A stretch of 64,000 nt of DNA from Reyranella massiliensis 521 (lineage in GTDB: Bacteria; Pseudomonadota; Alphaproteobacteria; Reyranellales; Reyranellaceae): assembly GCF_000312425.1 (NCBI RefSeq), contig NZ_HE997181.1, forward strand, positions 5,193,788 to 5,257,787. The letters are read 5' to 3'. Of the stretch, positions 50,891-59,921 are shown one piece after another (position 1 is the first letter of the stretch; each line of letters opens with the position of its first letter). The notes under the pieces are model-generated. The model ran no database searches, was not told the origin of the DNA, and worked only from the letters and a program-made list of their open reading frames with translations. A program made the translations under genes and the position numbers.

Positions 50891-51799
50891 TCAGTTCTTC
50901 AGCATGCCGGCGACCAGCGCCGTCACATTGTGCCGGATCATCTTCTCGTAGGTCGGCGCCGGCCCATTGGGGCCCGATAGCGCGTCGCTGTAGAGGCGCG
51001 GGCCCACGACGCCGCCTGATTCGCGCGCGACCTGGTCGATCAGGCCGGGGTTGGTCATGTTCTCGACGAACAGCGCCTTGATGCCCTGGTCGCGCACCTG
51101 GCGGATGAGTACCGCGACATCCTTGGCGGAGGGCTCGCTGCCGGTGTTGTAGCCGCGCGGCGACCTGAACTGCACGCCATAGGCCGCGGCGAAGTAACGA
51201 AATGAATCATGGCCGGTGATCGCCTTGCGTTTCTCGGCCGGTACTTTGGCGATCTCCTGCTTCACCCAGGCATCGAGCTCGGCCAGCCGCTTGTCGTAGA
51301 GTTCCGCGCGCTCGCGATAGCGGGCTGCATTCGCGGGATCGGCTTCGGAGAGGCCCTTGGCGATGTTCGCGACATAGACGCGGACACGGCCCACATCCTG
51401 CCAGCAGTGCGGATCGGGACCGTGGGCGTGGCTATGGCCCGGCGTCGGCGCCGCTTCGAGCGTCGGGACGCCGACTGTTGCGACGATGGCCCGTCCCTTG
51501 AAGGGAGCTGCCTTGGCCAGCCGGTCGATCCAGCCTTCGAAACCCAGGCCGTTGCTCACCAGAACGCGGGCTTCGGCGAGGGCGCGCGCATCGGCGGGAC
51601 GGGGCTGGTAGGTGTGGGCATCGACATCGGCGCCGACGAGAGTGGATATTTCGGCGAGGTCTCCCGCCACTTCGGCCACGAGGTCGTTCAGGATCGAGAA
51701 GGTCGCGACGGCCTTGATCTTGGTTTGGGCGGAGGCCGGTGGTCCACCGGACAGGAGAGCGCCCAGGCAGAGAGCCAGGGAAAGAGCACGGATCAGCAT
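50891..51799 (-). CDS. znuA: ZnuA-like metal ABC transporter binding protein
   Basis: 302-residue periplasmic metal-binding protein (cluster A-I) with signal peptide ending ASAQ. Likely zinc ligands: H in DAHTYQPRPAD, H in PHCWQD, H in ITGHDSFRYFA and a late acidic residue. The short His loop (GHSHAHGPDPH) favours zinc over manganese, though it is shorter than in E. coli ZnuA. No ZnuB or ZnuC gene is adjacent. A Zur-box-like palindrome occupies the 17 bp before its ATG. Same strand as the editing protein upstream. Confidence 0.87.
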   Translation of the reverse strand: MLIRALSLALCLGALLSGGPPASAQTKIKAVATFSILNDLVAEVAGDLAEISTLVGADVDAHTYQPRPADARALAEARVLVSNGLGFEGWIDRLAKAAPFKGRAIVATVGVPTLEAAPTPGHSHAHGPDPHCWQDVGRVRVYVANIAKGLSEADPANAARYRERAELYDKRLAELDAWVKQEIAKVPAEKRKAITGHDSFRYFAAAYGVQFRSPRGYNTGSEPSAKDVAVLIRQVRDQGIKALFVENMTNPGLIDQVARESGGVVGPRLYSDALSGPNGPAPTYEKMIRHNVTALVAGMLKN

Positions 51800-51800
51800 T

Positions 51801-51816
51801 ATGTTATGATATAACA
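51801..51816. promoter_or_regulatory. Zur-box-like palindrome
   Basis: ATGTTATGATATAACA: TGTTAT and ATAACA are exact inverted repeats around GAT, matching the ATGTTAT/TATAACA halves of the zinc-uptake regulator site known from E. coli. It fills the gap between the stop of the editing-protein gene (51817) and the znuA start (51799), leaving no room for a normal leader. Confidence 0.72.
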
Positions 51817-52308
51817 CTACGGCGGAAAGTCGAGCCACAGCGGCACGTGGCCGGTGGCCGCGAAGAACCGCTGCAGATCCTCGGTCGCGATCGCCGTGGT
51901 CATGGTGTTGACCAGCGGATGGGCGTTCACCGGCCCACCTTCGACCAGTCCGCGGTCCAGCGCCAGGCGCACGCTCCGCGAACCGTCGTTGATCAGGGCC
52001 AAAGGCGTCACCGAACCCGGTTCGACGCCAAGCTGGCGGCGCAGCCGGTCGGGGCTGCCGAAGGAGAGGCGGCCGGCGCCCAGCACTTCGCCCAGCCGCT
52101 TGAGGTCGACGGCACGGTCTTCGAGGGCCACGACCAGCCACATCTCCTCCTTTTTGTTGCGCAAGAAGAGGTTCTTGATGTGATGGCCGGGCAGGTTGCC
52201 GCGCAGTGCCTTTGCCTCCTCCACGGTGAAGACGGGGGGATGTTCGACGGTACGGTGGGCGATGCCCAGCGCTTCGAGGCGGTCGAATAACTGTTGCGGG
52301 GTGTGCAT
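51817..52308 (-). CDS. YbaK/ProX-type aminoacyl-tRNA deacylase
   Basis: 163-residue trans-editing protein of the prolyl-tRNA-synthetase-associated (ProX) group. KNLFLRNKKEEMWLVVALEDRAVDLKRL and GAGRLSFGSPDRL are family core, with GSVTPLALIND supplying the catalytic-loop Gly and the C-terminal HPLVNTMTTAI. It clears mischarged tRNA (usually Ala-tRNA-Pro). Divergent from rmlA with only 13 bp between start codons. Its stop abuts the Zur-like site. Confidence 0.87.
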   Translation of the reverse strand: MHTPQQLFDRLEALGIAHRTVEHPPVFTVEEAKALRGNLPGHHIKNLFLRNKKEEMWLVVALEDRAVDLKRLGEVLGAGRLSFGSPDRLRRQLGVEPGSVTPLALINDGSRSVRLALDRGLVEGGPVNAHPLVNTMTTAIATEDLQRFFAATGHVPLWLDFPP

Positions 52309-52321
52309 GGGCTCGTCTTAC

Positions 52322-53197
52322 ATGGCTCGAATGAAGGGAATCATTCTCTCGGGCGGCAGCGGCACGCGGCTCTACCCCATGACGCGGGCGGCCAACAAGC
52401 AGCTCCTGCCGGTCTACAACAAGCCGATGGTCTACTACCCGCTGACCACGCTGATGCTGGCGGGGTGCCGCGACATTCTGCTGATCGTCAACCCGGGCGA
52501 CGTCGAGGCCTATCGCCGGCTGTTCGGCGACGGCCGTCAATGGGGCATCGATATCAGCTACGAGCCGCAGCCCAAGCCTGGCGGCATCGCCGAGGCGTTC
52601 CTGATCGGCCGCCAATTTATCGGCAGCTCGCGCGTCGGCCTGATCCTGGGCGACAATCTCTTCTACGGCGATTCACTGCCGGCGGTCGCGGAGCGTGGCG
52701 CCCAAGGAAAGGGGGCAGTGGTCTATGCCTATTGGGTGGCCGATCCTTCGGCCTATGGCGTCGTGGAGTTCGACGCTCAAGGCCGGCCCCTCAACATCGT
52801 CGAAAAGCCCAAGCAGCCCAAGTCGAACTGGGCGGTCACGGGCCTCTATTTCTATGATTCGGACGTCTGCGATGTCGCCGGCCAGATTCCGCGATCGGCG
52901 CGTGGCGAACTCGAGATCAGCGACATCAACGCACATTACCTGAAGGAAGGCCGGCTCACGGTCGAGAAGCTGGGCCGCGGCTATGCCTGGCTCGATACCG
53001 GGACGCCGTCGAGCCTGTTGCGCGCCGCCCAGTTCGTCGAGACGGTTGAAGATCGGCAAGGCCTGCAGATCGGTAGCCCCGAGGAAATCGCCTGGCGCAG
53101 GGGCTATATCGACGATGGTGCCTTCGAGAAGCTGATCCAGCCGATCCGCGAAAGCGAATACGGCAAATATCTGCAGCGGCTGCTGGCACGCGGCTGA
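52322..53197 (+). CDS. rmlA: Glucose-1-phosphate thymidylyltransferase RmlA
   Basis: 291 residues. Nucleotidyl-transferase loop GIILSGGSGTRLYPMT, metal Asp in LILGDNLFYGD, VVEKPKQPKSNWAVTGLYFYD, and the EISDINAHYL and AWLDTGTPSSLL segments are typical. It makes dTDP-glucose for deoxysugar glycans. The other rml genes are not adjacent. Starts MARMKG at 52322 (an internal Met at 52331 is an alternative). It shares a very short divergent gap with the editing protein gene. The glycan genes at 53601 onward may be related. Confidence 0.93.
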   Translation: MARMKGIILSGGSGTRLYPMTRAANKQLLPVYNKPMVYYPLTTLMLAGCRDILLIVNPGDVEAYRRLFGDGRQWGIDISYEPQPKPGGIAEAFLIGRQFIGSSRVGLILGDNLFYGDSLPAVAERGAQGKGAVVYAYWVADPSAYGVVEFDAQGRPLNIVEKPKQPKSNWAVTGLYFYDSDVCDVAGQIPRSARGELEISDINAHYLKEGRLTVEKLGRGYAWLDTGTPSSLLRAAQFVETVEDRQGLQIGSPEEIAWRRGYIDDGAFEKLIQPIRESEYGKYLQRLLARG

Positions 53198-53278
53198 GGT
53201 CGTGTCGGGCTCTTGCCAAGACGGTGGAAAAGCCCTATCAACGCCGCCTTCCGGCGACCTACCCAGCCGGATCGGAGC

Positions 53279-53353
<75 letters not shown>

Positions 53354-53600
53354 TTGATCTAAGGGTACCAGGGGTCTTGATCGAAGCCCCCCGCTGGCGC
53401 ATTGGGCGCGAATCATCCGAATTTTCCCACAATCGTGTTTCAAGCGTTCCCTGACGTGGCCGCAGTAGCTGTGCGCTGCAAAAGAATTTCTGGGTTTGCT
53501 CGATGGGCTGCGTATTGTCGGGCCGAGACCGCTTTTGCCGCCGTGCCCGAACCAATATCATTGCGCATTCGCGCCGCTCTGCCCGTTGGTTGTTGAAGTG

Positions 53601-54650
53601 ATGATGCTTGCCGATCCCCCTCGGGGCTTTGCCAAAGTCTGGTCCGACTATCGGTGGAAAGTCGGCAATTCCCTCGACAGGCTGGGGTGCTGGCTTCTCG
53701 TCAATGCGCCCACGGTGGGGAAGCTCTACGCGGGCCTGTGGTCGCGTGGCCGGCCGCGGCTCGAACGGTATCCAGGGTGGACCTTCGCCGCCGAATATTT
53801 CATCGAGCGCCGCTGGACGGCGCTGCGCCGCGCGGCGCTGTGGGACTTCGCGCTGGAGCGAAAGCTCCGCGTGCCGCTGCGTGTGCCGTGGTACGCCGGC
53901 ACGACTGTTGACGTCACCTTGGGCAACGACCAGAGCCTTTGCCTCTATGTCAGCGGATCTTTCGAGCCCAACGAGTTTGCCTTCATCGACCGCGTGCTTG
54001 CGCCGGGCATGACGGTCGTCGATGTCGGGGCGAATGACGGTCTCTACACCGTCTTCGCCGCTCGCCGCGTTGGCCCGTCGGGGCGTGTGCTGTCCGTCGA
54101 GCCGAGTTCGCGCGAGCGCACAAATCTCACGCGCAACATCGAGCGCAACAAACTGTCGAATGTCACGGTATGGCCGTCGGCGCTCGGTGCCGTTGCAGGC
54201 CAGGCAAACCTCAAGATCGCCCATGGATTGCATGCCGGTCACAATACCTTCGGCACTTTCGCCTATGACGACGTGCTGGCCGTCGATTCCGAACTGGTCG
54301 CCGTCGAAACCTTGGACGACGTCGTGCAGCGTCGCGCCCTGCCGCGTGTCGACTTCATCAAGGTCGATGTCGAAGGTGCCGAAGTGGGCGTTCTGCAGGG
54401 CGCCCGGCAGGTGTTGATGTCGTCGCGGCCGCTTCTTCTCCTCGAAGCCAACGAACCGGCGCTGCAGGCGCAGGGCACCAGCGTGCAAGAGCTTCTCTCT
54501 CTGCTCCGTTCCGAATTCGGCTACGACATTCTCGTCTTCTCGGCGCATACGGGTGGTGTCGAGATCATGAAAGAGGGAGCGGCCGTCTCGCCCAACATCG
54601 TGGCCGTCCCCCGTGAGCGGACGCCGGATGTTCTCGCCAAGGCCGCCTGA
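53601..54650 (+). CDS. FkbM-family methyltransferase
   Basis: 349 residues. SAM-binding motif TVVDVGANDGLYTVFAA, then GRVLSVEPSSRERTNLTRNI, VETLDDVV and the FkbM-type IKVDVEGAEVGVLQGA are clear. An N-terminal extension of about 130 residues precedes the domain (RGRPRLERYPGWTFAAEYFIERRW). Such enzymes O-methylate sugars or polyketides; here next to a glycosyltransferase and an SGNH hydrolase, so a surface glycan is the likely target. ATG at 53601; a GTG directly before it is possible. Confidence 0.87.
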   Translation: MMLADPPRGFAKVWSDYRWKVGNSLDRLGCWLLVNAPTVGKLYAGLWSRGRPRLERYPGWTFAAEYFIERRWTALRRAALWDFALERKLRVPLRVPWYAGTTVDVTLGNDQSLCLYVSGSFEPNEFAFIDRVLAPGMTVVDVGANDGLYTVFAARRVGPSGRVLSVEPSSRERTNLTRNIERNKLSNVTVWPSALGAVAGQANLKIAHGLHAGHNTFGTFAYDDVLAVDSELVAVETLDDVVQRRALPRVDFIKVDVEGAEVGVLQGARQVLMSSRPLLLLEANEPALQAQGTSVQELLSLLRSEFGYDILVFSAHTGGVEIMKEGAAVSPNIVAVPRERTPDVLAKAA

Positions 54651-54664
54651 TTGCGCCCGTCATC

Positions 54665-55705
54665 ATGCCCGAAGTGAAACTGCCGCCGGTCGGCGTCGTC
54701 GTCACGAGCTACAATTGTGCGGCCTATATCGCCCAAGCCATCGAATCGGTGGCGCGGCAGACAGTCCACAATCTCGATATCGTCATCGTCGACGACGCGT
54801 CGCAAGACCGCACTGTCGACGCGATCCAGGAAACGTTGGCGAGGTTGAAGGACCGGCGGTTTCGTTTCGTGCCGCTGGCTTTGAATCTCGGGCAGACCGG
54901 AGCCGCTCGACGCGGTCTCGGCGAACTCGGCACGCCCTTCATCTGCTTTCTCGACGGCGACGATGTTTGGCACGAGACATTCGTCGAACGACATCTGGCC
55001 GCCCACCTCAACACCGACTTCCCTGTCGGGTTCACCTACTGCGATTCCCATGTCATCAATGGCGACGGCGAGCTGCTGGCCGGAACGGCCTGGTGGTTCG
55101 AGCGGCCGGTGGGCGATCCGCCCCATCGTCCGATCGAGCCGGGGGCTGCGCCGGCGATCGACGCAGCGAAGGGGGCGGCCAGCTTTCCGCTCAAGTCCAG
55201 CCTGACGCTCCATGCTGAATGGTCGCCGACCTGGTCTTGCAACAGCATGGCCTCCATGATGTTTCGGCGCGGCCTGATCGACCTGATTTACCCGGAAACC
55301 GACGAAGCCCTGCGGCTCTACCTCGATCACTATCTTTCGACATTCGGTGTGCTCATCGCCGGCGGCATCGCCATTCACGAGTCGCTTTATGCGTATCGGA
55401 TGCATGGCAAGAACAATCACTCCACGGGATCGGTCGTCGGCGGCACCTTCGCGACGTCGCGTAACGACTGGAAGGCGATCAACCGCGATATCCTGCAGCT
55501 CATTCACAAGGAGATGCTGACCCGGCAGGACGAGCTCTGCACCGCCATAGGCACAGGGCATTTCAATCACTCACTCGCCCTGTTCGAGGCCGGCATCGCC
55601 GACATGAACCGCAGCGAGGACAAGGATACGATCGGCGAGGAAAACCAGGACGACAACCGTGGCGTGCTGGTCCGGCTGGGCAAGTTCTTCGGTAACGGCC
55701 GCTAG
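54665..55705 (+). CDS. Family 2 glycosyltransferase
   Basis: 346-residue cytoplasmic GT-A enzyme. VGVVVTSYNCAAYIAQAIESVARQT, IVIVDDASQD, and FICFLDGDDVWHETF (the DxD-type metal site) are intact. The C-terminal part is non-membrane and contains EWSPTWSCNSMASMMFRRGLI, likely acceptor-binding. Starts 14 bp after the methyltransferase stop and is followed immediately by the SGNH gene, so the three form an operon. Confidence 0.9.
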   Translation: MPEVKLPPVGVVVTSYNCAAYIAQAIESVARQTVHNLDIVIVDDASQDRTVDAIQETLARLKDRRFRFVPLALNLGQTGAARRGLGELGTPFICFLDGDDVWHETFVERHLAAHLNTDFPVGFTYCDSHVINGDGELLAGTAWWFERPVGDPPHRPIEPGAAPAIDAAKGAASFPLKSSLTLHAEWSPTWSCNSMASMMFRRGLIDLIYPETDEALRLYLDHYLSTFGVLIAGGIAIHESLYAYRMHGKNNHSTGSVVGGTFATSRNDWKAINRDILQLIHKEMLTRQDELCTAIGTGHFNHSLALFEAGIADMNRSEDKDTIGEENQDDNRGVLVRLGKFFGNGR

Positions 55706-56998
55706 ATGGCGATGGGCATGAGAACCAAGACGCTGGTCTTCGGCTCGATCTACTTCGCAATCCTGGCCGCCGTGACCCTGGTGGGCATCGAGGTTATCGC
55801 CACTTTCTTTAGCCCGTCCTGGCCGGCCTATGCGCTCCGGTCGATACCGCCGGTCAACAGCTTTCCGCCGGGCGCCGATCTGCCGGCGTGGATGGTGGCG
55901 CCGTTCAACTCGTGGGGCATGCGGGACCGCGAGCATGTCTTTGGCCCGGCGCCGGCCGGAACGGTGCGGACCGTCTTCGTCGGCGACAGCTTTGTGGAAT
56001 TCCAGTCGCTGCGGCAAAGCCTGCCGGAGGCCGTGGAAGAGCGTCTTCTGAGGCAAAGCAAGAAGACCGTCGAAGCGGTCAATTTCGGGATCAGCGGGAC
56101 GAATCCGAAAAGCTACTACTATCGCCTGCGCGACGTGGCGCTTCCGCTGTCGCCGGACGCCGTGTCGGTGTTCTTCTTCTCGGGCAACGATTTCCTGTTC
56201 GACAGCAACTTCCGGTGGGAATGGCTGCCGCCGCTGCTCGACGAATCGCCTGGCCGTTCGATTGTCGGCCGCGTGATGCCGCATACCAACTGGCTGCTGG
56301 TCAATCGGTTGCGCCTGTCCGAGGTGCTGAACAGCAACGAGCCGATTGAAGGTGAGTTCGCGACCCTGCAGCAGATCGTCAAGGAACCCAAGGAACAGGG
56401 GCTGACGAAGCTCGCGCAGCACATGAAGCGGCACTACTACCCGAATGTGCCGGAGCAGAAACTTAGAGAGATTCTGGCGCGGGGCGATGGGCGGCTGTTT
56501 GATCTGTTTGCAGCCAGATTGGACGATCAGGAATATCTCGCTGGCTGGTTGCCCAATCTCATTCTGCGTGCCGAACTTAAGCCGACATCGTTCAACAGCA
56601 TCACGACAATTCAGCAAGCCGATGCCGCCCTCCACGAGAGCGTTATCGACGGGACTCTGTCGTGGCTGGTGGCCATGCATCGTCTGGCGCGCGAGCGCGG
56701 TGTCCCGTTTTCACTCTTCGTCATCCCAACGGGCGGAGTCGATCCGGCCTTCGTCGATTTCTGGTCACCCTGGCCGCATTACTACAGTTGGTATCTGCAT
56801 TGCGACGCGATGCATGAGCGGCTCGTGCAGGCCCTTCGTGGCACTGATGTACCGTTTGTCGATCTGCGGCCGGCCTTCGCCGGCCGGGTCGATACTTATC
56901 GCAAGTCCGATGCGCATTGGACCGAGTATGGCCAGAGTCTGGCGGCGGATCGCATTGCCGAGCAGGTCGGGAATACCCTGAAGGCGAAACTCGACTGA
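55706..56998 (+). CDS. Membrane-anchored SGNH/GDSL-type hydrolase
   Basis: 430 residues with one N-terminal transmembrane anchor (about 10-35) and a periplasmic SGNH domain: Ser in VFVGDSFVEF, Gly in FGISGTNPKS, Asn in FFFSGNDFLFD, Asp/His in SDAHWTEYG. All four blocks are present. Likely an O-acetyl esterase or acetyltransferase-like protein acting on exported glycan, comparable to AlgJ/AlgX-type enzymes. Start ATG directly follows the glycosyltransferase stop. Confidence 0.84.
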   Translation: MAMGMRTKTLVFGSIYFAILAAVTLVGIEVIATFFSPSWPAYALRSIPPVNSFPPGADLPAWMVAPFNSWGMRDREHVFGPAPAGTVRTVFVGDSFVEFQSLRQSLPEAVEERLLRQSKKTVEAVNFGISGTNPKSYYYRLRDVALPLSPDAVSVFFFSGNDFLFDSNFRWEWLPPLLDESPGRSIVGRVMPHTNWLLVNRLRLSEVLNSNEPIEGEFATLQQIVKEPKEQGLTKLAQHMKRHYYPNVPEQKLREILARGDGRLFDLFAARLDDQEYLAGWLPNLILRAELKPTSFNSITTIQQADAALHESVIDGTLSWLVAMHRLARERGVPFSLFVIPTGGVDPAFVDFWSPWPHYYSWYLHCDAMHERLVQALRGTDVPFVDLRPAFAGRVDTYRKSDAHWTEYGQSLAADRIAEQVGNTLKAKLD

Positions 56999-57007
56999 CG
57001 GCGCAGG

Positions 57008-57916
57008 TTGCGCGGTCTCGGCACGGTGTGCTTAACCACGAGCGTGAAAAGCTCGAACGATCCTACTTTGGAACAGGGCCTCGCCGTCGTCCGTACGGTG
57101 GCGGATCTGCGTCGCACCGTTGCCGCCTTCCGCAAGGCTGGCCGCACGGTTGGTCTGGTTCCGACGATGGGTGCCCTGCACGAAGGCCATATCAGCCTGG
57201 TGAAGGGCGCGCTCGAGCGCGGCGACATTCCCGTGACCAGCATCTTCGTCAATCCGACGCAGTTCGGCCCCAACGAGGATTTCGCAGCGTATCCCCGCGA
57301 CGAGCAGGGTGATTTCGACAAGTTGCGCGACGCTGGCTGCCGCATCGTCTTCGCGCCGTCCAAGGACGAGATGTATCCTGGGCAACAGCTCACGACCGTC
57401 ACGGTGACAGGTATTACGGACGGGCTTTGCGGTCCGTTGCGTCCCGGTCATTTCCAAGGTGTCGCGACCGTCGTTTCCAAGCTGCTGCTGATGGCGATGC
57501 CCGATCGGGCCTTCTTCGGTGAGAAGGACTACCAGCAGCTCCAGGTGATCAAGCGCATGGTGCGCGATCTTTCCATGCCGTTCGAGATCGTGGGCATGCC
57601 GACCGTGCGCGAAGCGGACGGCCTCGCGATGTCGTCGCGCAACCGTTACATGAATCCGACGGAACGCGCTGTCGCCACCGGCCTTTATCGCGAGCTCAAT
57701 GCGGTCGCGAAGGCAGTTCGTGCGGGGGCGTCCTGTACGGCAGCCACGGCTGAGGCTTCCAAGGCATTGCTGGCCGGCGGCTTCGACAAGATCGAGTATC
57801 TGACGGTCGTCGATGCCGAAAGCCTGGAGCCACTGGAGAAGGTTTCAGGGCCGGCTCGTGTCATCGCCGCGGTGCGGCTCGGCCGCACCCGCCTGATCGA
57901 CAACATCGCGGCTTAG
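57008..57916 (+). CDS. panC: Pantothenate synthetase PanC
   Basis: Condenses pantoate and beta-alanine using ATP. Motifs VPTMGALHEGHISLV (HxGH), FVNPTQFGPNEDFAAYPR, FFGEKDYQQLQVIKRMV and LAMSSRNRYM are intact. TTG at 57008 gives 302 residues; later GTG codons (57026, 57044) would give lengths nearer the usual 280-290 and may be the true start. Follows the SGNH gene by 9 bp but is a housekeeping gene; no panB nearby. Confidence 0.93.
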   Translation: MRGLGTVCLTTSVKSSNDPTLEQGLAVVRTVADLRRTVAAFRKAGRTVGLVPTMGALHEGHISLVKGALERGDIPVTSIFVNPTQFGPNEDFAAYPRDEQGDFDKLRDAGCRIVFAPSKDEMYPGQQLTTVTVTGITDGLCGPLRPGHFQGVATVVSKLLLMAMPDRAFFGEKDYQQLQVIKRMVRDLSMPFEIVGMPTVREADGLAMSSRNRYMNPTERAVATGLYRELNAVAKAVRAGASCTAATAEASKALLAGGFDKIEYLTVVDAESLEPLEKVSGPARVIAAVRLGRTRLIDNIAA

Positions 57917-57989
57917 ACCGTTTTCAGCAGACTGACCGCATCCCACTCGCCGCTAACCGGACGCCGGTCGGGCATTTCATCGGGAAAGC

Positions 57990-58874
57990 CTAAGCGGCTT
58001 GTTCGAGTGTCGAAGCGACGTCGCGCGTCGTGACCCGCCGCAGGTCGCGCACTTTGCTCGTGTCGAACGGCCGGGCGCGATGCATGGTGCAGCGATTGTC
58101 CCAGATCACCAGATCGCCCTGCTTCCAGGCGTGCGAGTACGTGAACCTGGATTGGGTTGCGTGCTCGATCAGGTCCATCAGGAGCAGACGACCGTCGGCG
58201 ACGGGCCGGCCGAGAATGTGCGAGGCGTGCGACGCGAGGTAGAGCGTCTTGCGATGCGAGCCGGGATGGGTGCGTACGACGCGCTGTGGCACCGGCGGCA
58301 GGGAGGCAAGTTCTTCCGCGCTGTACTTCACGACGCCGAGCTGTTCGCGCGAACGCCAGATCGAATGCTCCGCGACGAGACCTTCCAGCTCCTGCTTGGT
58401 CCGGTCGGGCAGCGCGTCATAGGCGGCGCGCATGTCCGCGAATTCCGTGTCGCCACCTTCGTCCGGAATGACATGGGCATAGAGCATGGAAAGGGCGCCC
58501 GGCACGCGGCGGAATGAGGCGTCGGTGTGCCAGAGCCGGTTGCCCAGCCCGTCGAGGCGGCGGCGCGAATCGGCTTCGAGCACCTTGCCGTTGCTGTCGA
58601 GGTTGGAAATGTCGGCGATCTCGTCCGCTAACAGGCGGTGTTTGATGTCGCGTTGCCGGAGCTTCGCGGCAGAGGCCTCGACGGGGCCGAAGTGGCGCGC
58701 GAAGGCGACCTGCCGTTCGTCGTCCAGTTTCTGGTCGTGAAAGATGACGACAGCGTAGCGGTTTATGGCAGCTTCGATAGCGTCGCGATCGGCCGGCCCC
58801 AGCGGGGCACCGAGATCGACGCCGGCAATCTCGGCAACGAACTCGGGATGCGTTGGCGTAACCGTGATGCTCAC
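57990..58874 (-). CDS. TfdA-like 2-oxoglutarate-dependent dioxygenase
   Basis: 294-residue TauD/TfdA-superfamily enzyme, GTG start. Iron ligands H116 and D118 (WHTDASF) and H265 (MHRARPF), Arg near residue 279 for 2-oxoglutarate (RDLRRVTT). The stretch GGDTEFADMRAAYDALPD and the ligand spacing match 2,4-D dioxygenase TfdA (ligands H113, D115, H262 in the Cupriavidus enzyme) more than TauD. It may cleave aryloxyacetate or a similar ether or acid. Monocistronic and divergent from the D-2-hydroxyacid dehydrogenase. Confidence 0.87.
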   Translation of the reverse strand: MSITVTPTHPEFVAEIAGVDLGAPLGPADRDAIEAAINRYAVVIFHDQKLDDERQVAFARHFGPVEASAAKLRQRDIKHRLLADEIADISNLDSNGKVLEADSRRRLDGLGNRLWHTDASFRRVPGALSMLYAHVIPDEGGDTEFADMRAAYDALPDRTKQELEGLVAEHSIWRSREQLGVVKYSAEELASLPPVPQRVVRTHPGSHRKTLYLASHASHILGRPVADGRLLLMDLIEHATQSRFTYSHAWKQGDLVIWDNRCTMHRARPFDTSKVRDLRRVTTRDVASTLEQAA

Positions 58875-58928
58875 AACCGCCTCCTGCGGCTATAGTGCCA
58901 GCAACGATATTCTCTCCCAGGAAACGCC

Positions 58929-59921
58929 ATGCCGCAAACGATGAAGCTCGCCCTGCTCGACGACTATCAGAGGGTCGCTCTGCGATTGGGCGACTGGGAC
59001 CGCCTGCGCAAGCGCGGCATCGAGATCACCGTCTTCAACGAACCTTTCGCGTCGGTCGATGACGCGGCGCAAAAGCTGGCGCCCTTCGAAATTCTCGGCT
59101 TGCTGCGCGAGCGCACGGCGTTTCCGCGGGCGCTGATCGAGAAGCTGCCCAACCTTAAGTTCATGGTGTTGACCGGCGCCCGGGCGGCAAGCCTCGACGA
59201 CAAGGCCGCGACCGAGCGCGGCATTCCGATTTCCACGACGCCGGGCGGCGGCTCGAATGCGCCCACGGCGGAGCTGGGCTGGGCGCTTCTGATGTCCTGC
59301 GCGCGCGACCTTGCCAAGGCCGAGCGGCTGATGCGCAGTGGTGGCTGGCATGACGGCATCCAGCAGATGAATGTGCTGGAGGGCAAGCGGCTCGGCATTC
59401 TGGGCCTCGGCAAGCTTGGCAGTCGCGTCGCGGGCTATGCCAAGGCCTTCGGCATGGAGGTCGTGGCCTGGAGCCAGAATCTCACGGCGGAGAAAGCCGG
59501 CGCCATCGGGGTCAAGTACGTCGGCAAAGACGAGCTGCTTTCGACCTCGGACTTCATTTCGATCCACCTTGCTTTGTCGGATCGCACGCGCGGGCTGATC
59601 GGCGCGGCCGAGCTGGCGAAGATGAAAAAGACGGCGATCCTGATCAACACGTCGCGCGGCCCGATCGTCGACGAGGCGGCGCTGATCGCGGCCCTCAGGA
59701 ACGGCACGATCGCCCACGCCGGCCTCGACGTTTACGACAAGGAGCCGCTGCCGGCCGGGCACCCGCTGACCAAGCTGGAGAACGTCACCCTGGTGCCGCA
59801 CCTGGGCTACGTGGTCGAGGACAGCTATCGCTACTTCTACAAGGGCACGATCGAGGACATCGAAGCCTGGTTGGACGGCAAGCCGATCAACGTCCTCAAT
59901 CCGGATGCCCTCAAGAAGTAG
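58929..59921 (+). CDS. D-isomer-specific 2-hydroxyacid dehydrogenase
   Basis: 330 residues. Rossmann LGILGLGKLGSRVAGYAKAF, catalytic Arg in INTSRGPIVDEAAL, Glu in LDVYDKEPLPAGHPL, His in VPHLGYVVEDSY. All catalytic residues present. Reduces or oxidises a 2-oxo/2-hydroxy acid with NAD(P). Ends with an 11-bp overlap of the convergent transporter gene. No clear pathway partner except perhaps the divergent dioxygenase. Confidence 0.9.
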   Translation: MPQTMKLALLDDYQRVALRLGDWDRLRKRGIEITVFNEPFASVDDAAQKLAPFEILGLLRERTAFPRALIEKLPNLKFMVLTGARAASLDDKAATERGIPISTTPGGGSNAPTAELGWALLMSCARDLAKAERLMRSGGWHDGIQQMNVLEGKRLGILGLGKLGSRVAGYAKAFGMEVVAWSQNLTAEKAGAIGVKYVGKDELLSTSDFISIHLALSDRTRGLIGAAELAKMKKTAILINTSRGPIVDEAALIAALRNGTIAHAGLDVYDKEPLPAGHPLTKLENVTLVPHLGYVVEDSYRYFYKGTIEDIEAWLDGKPINVLNPDALKK

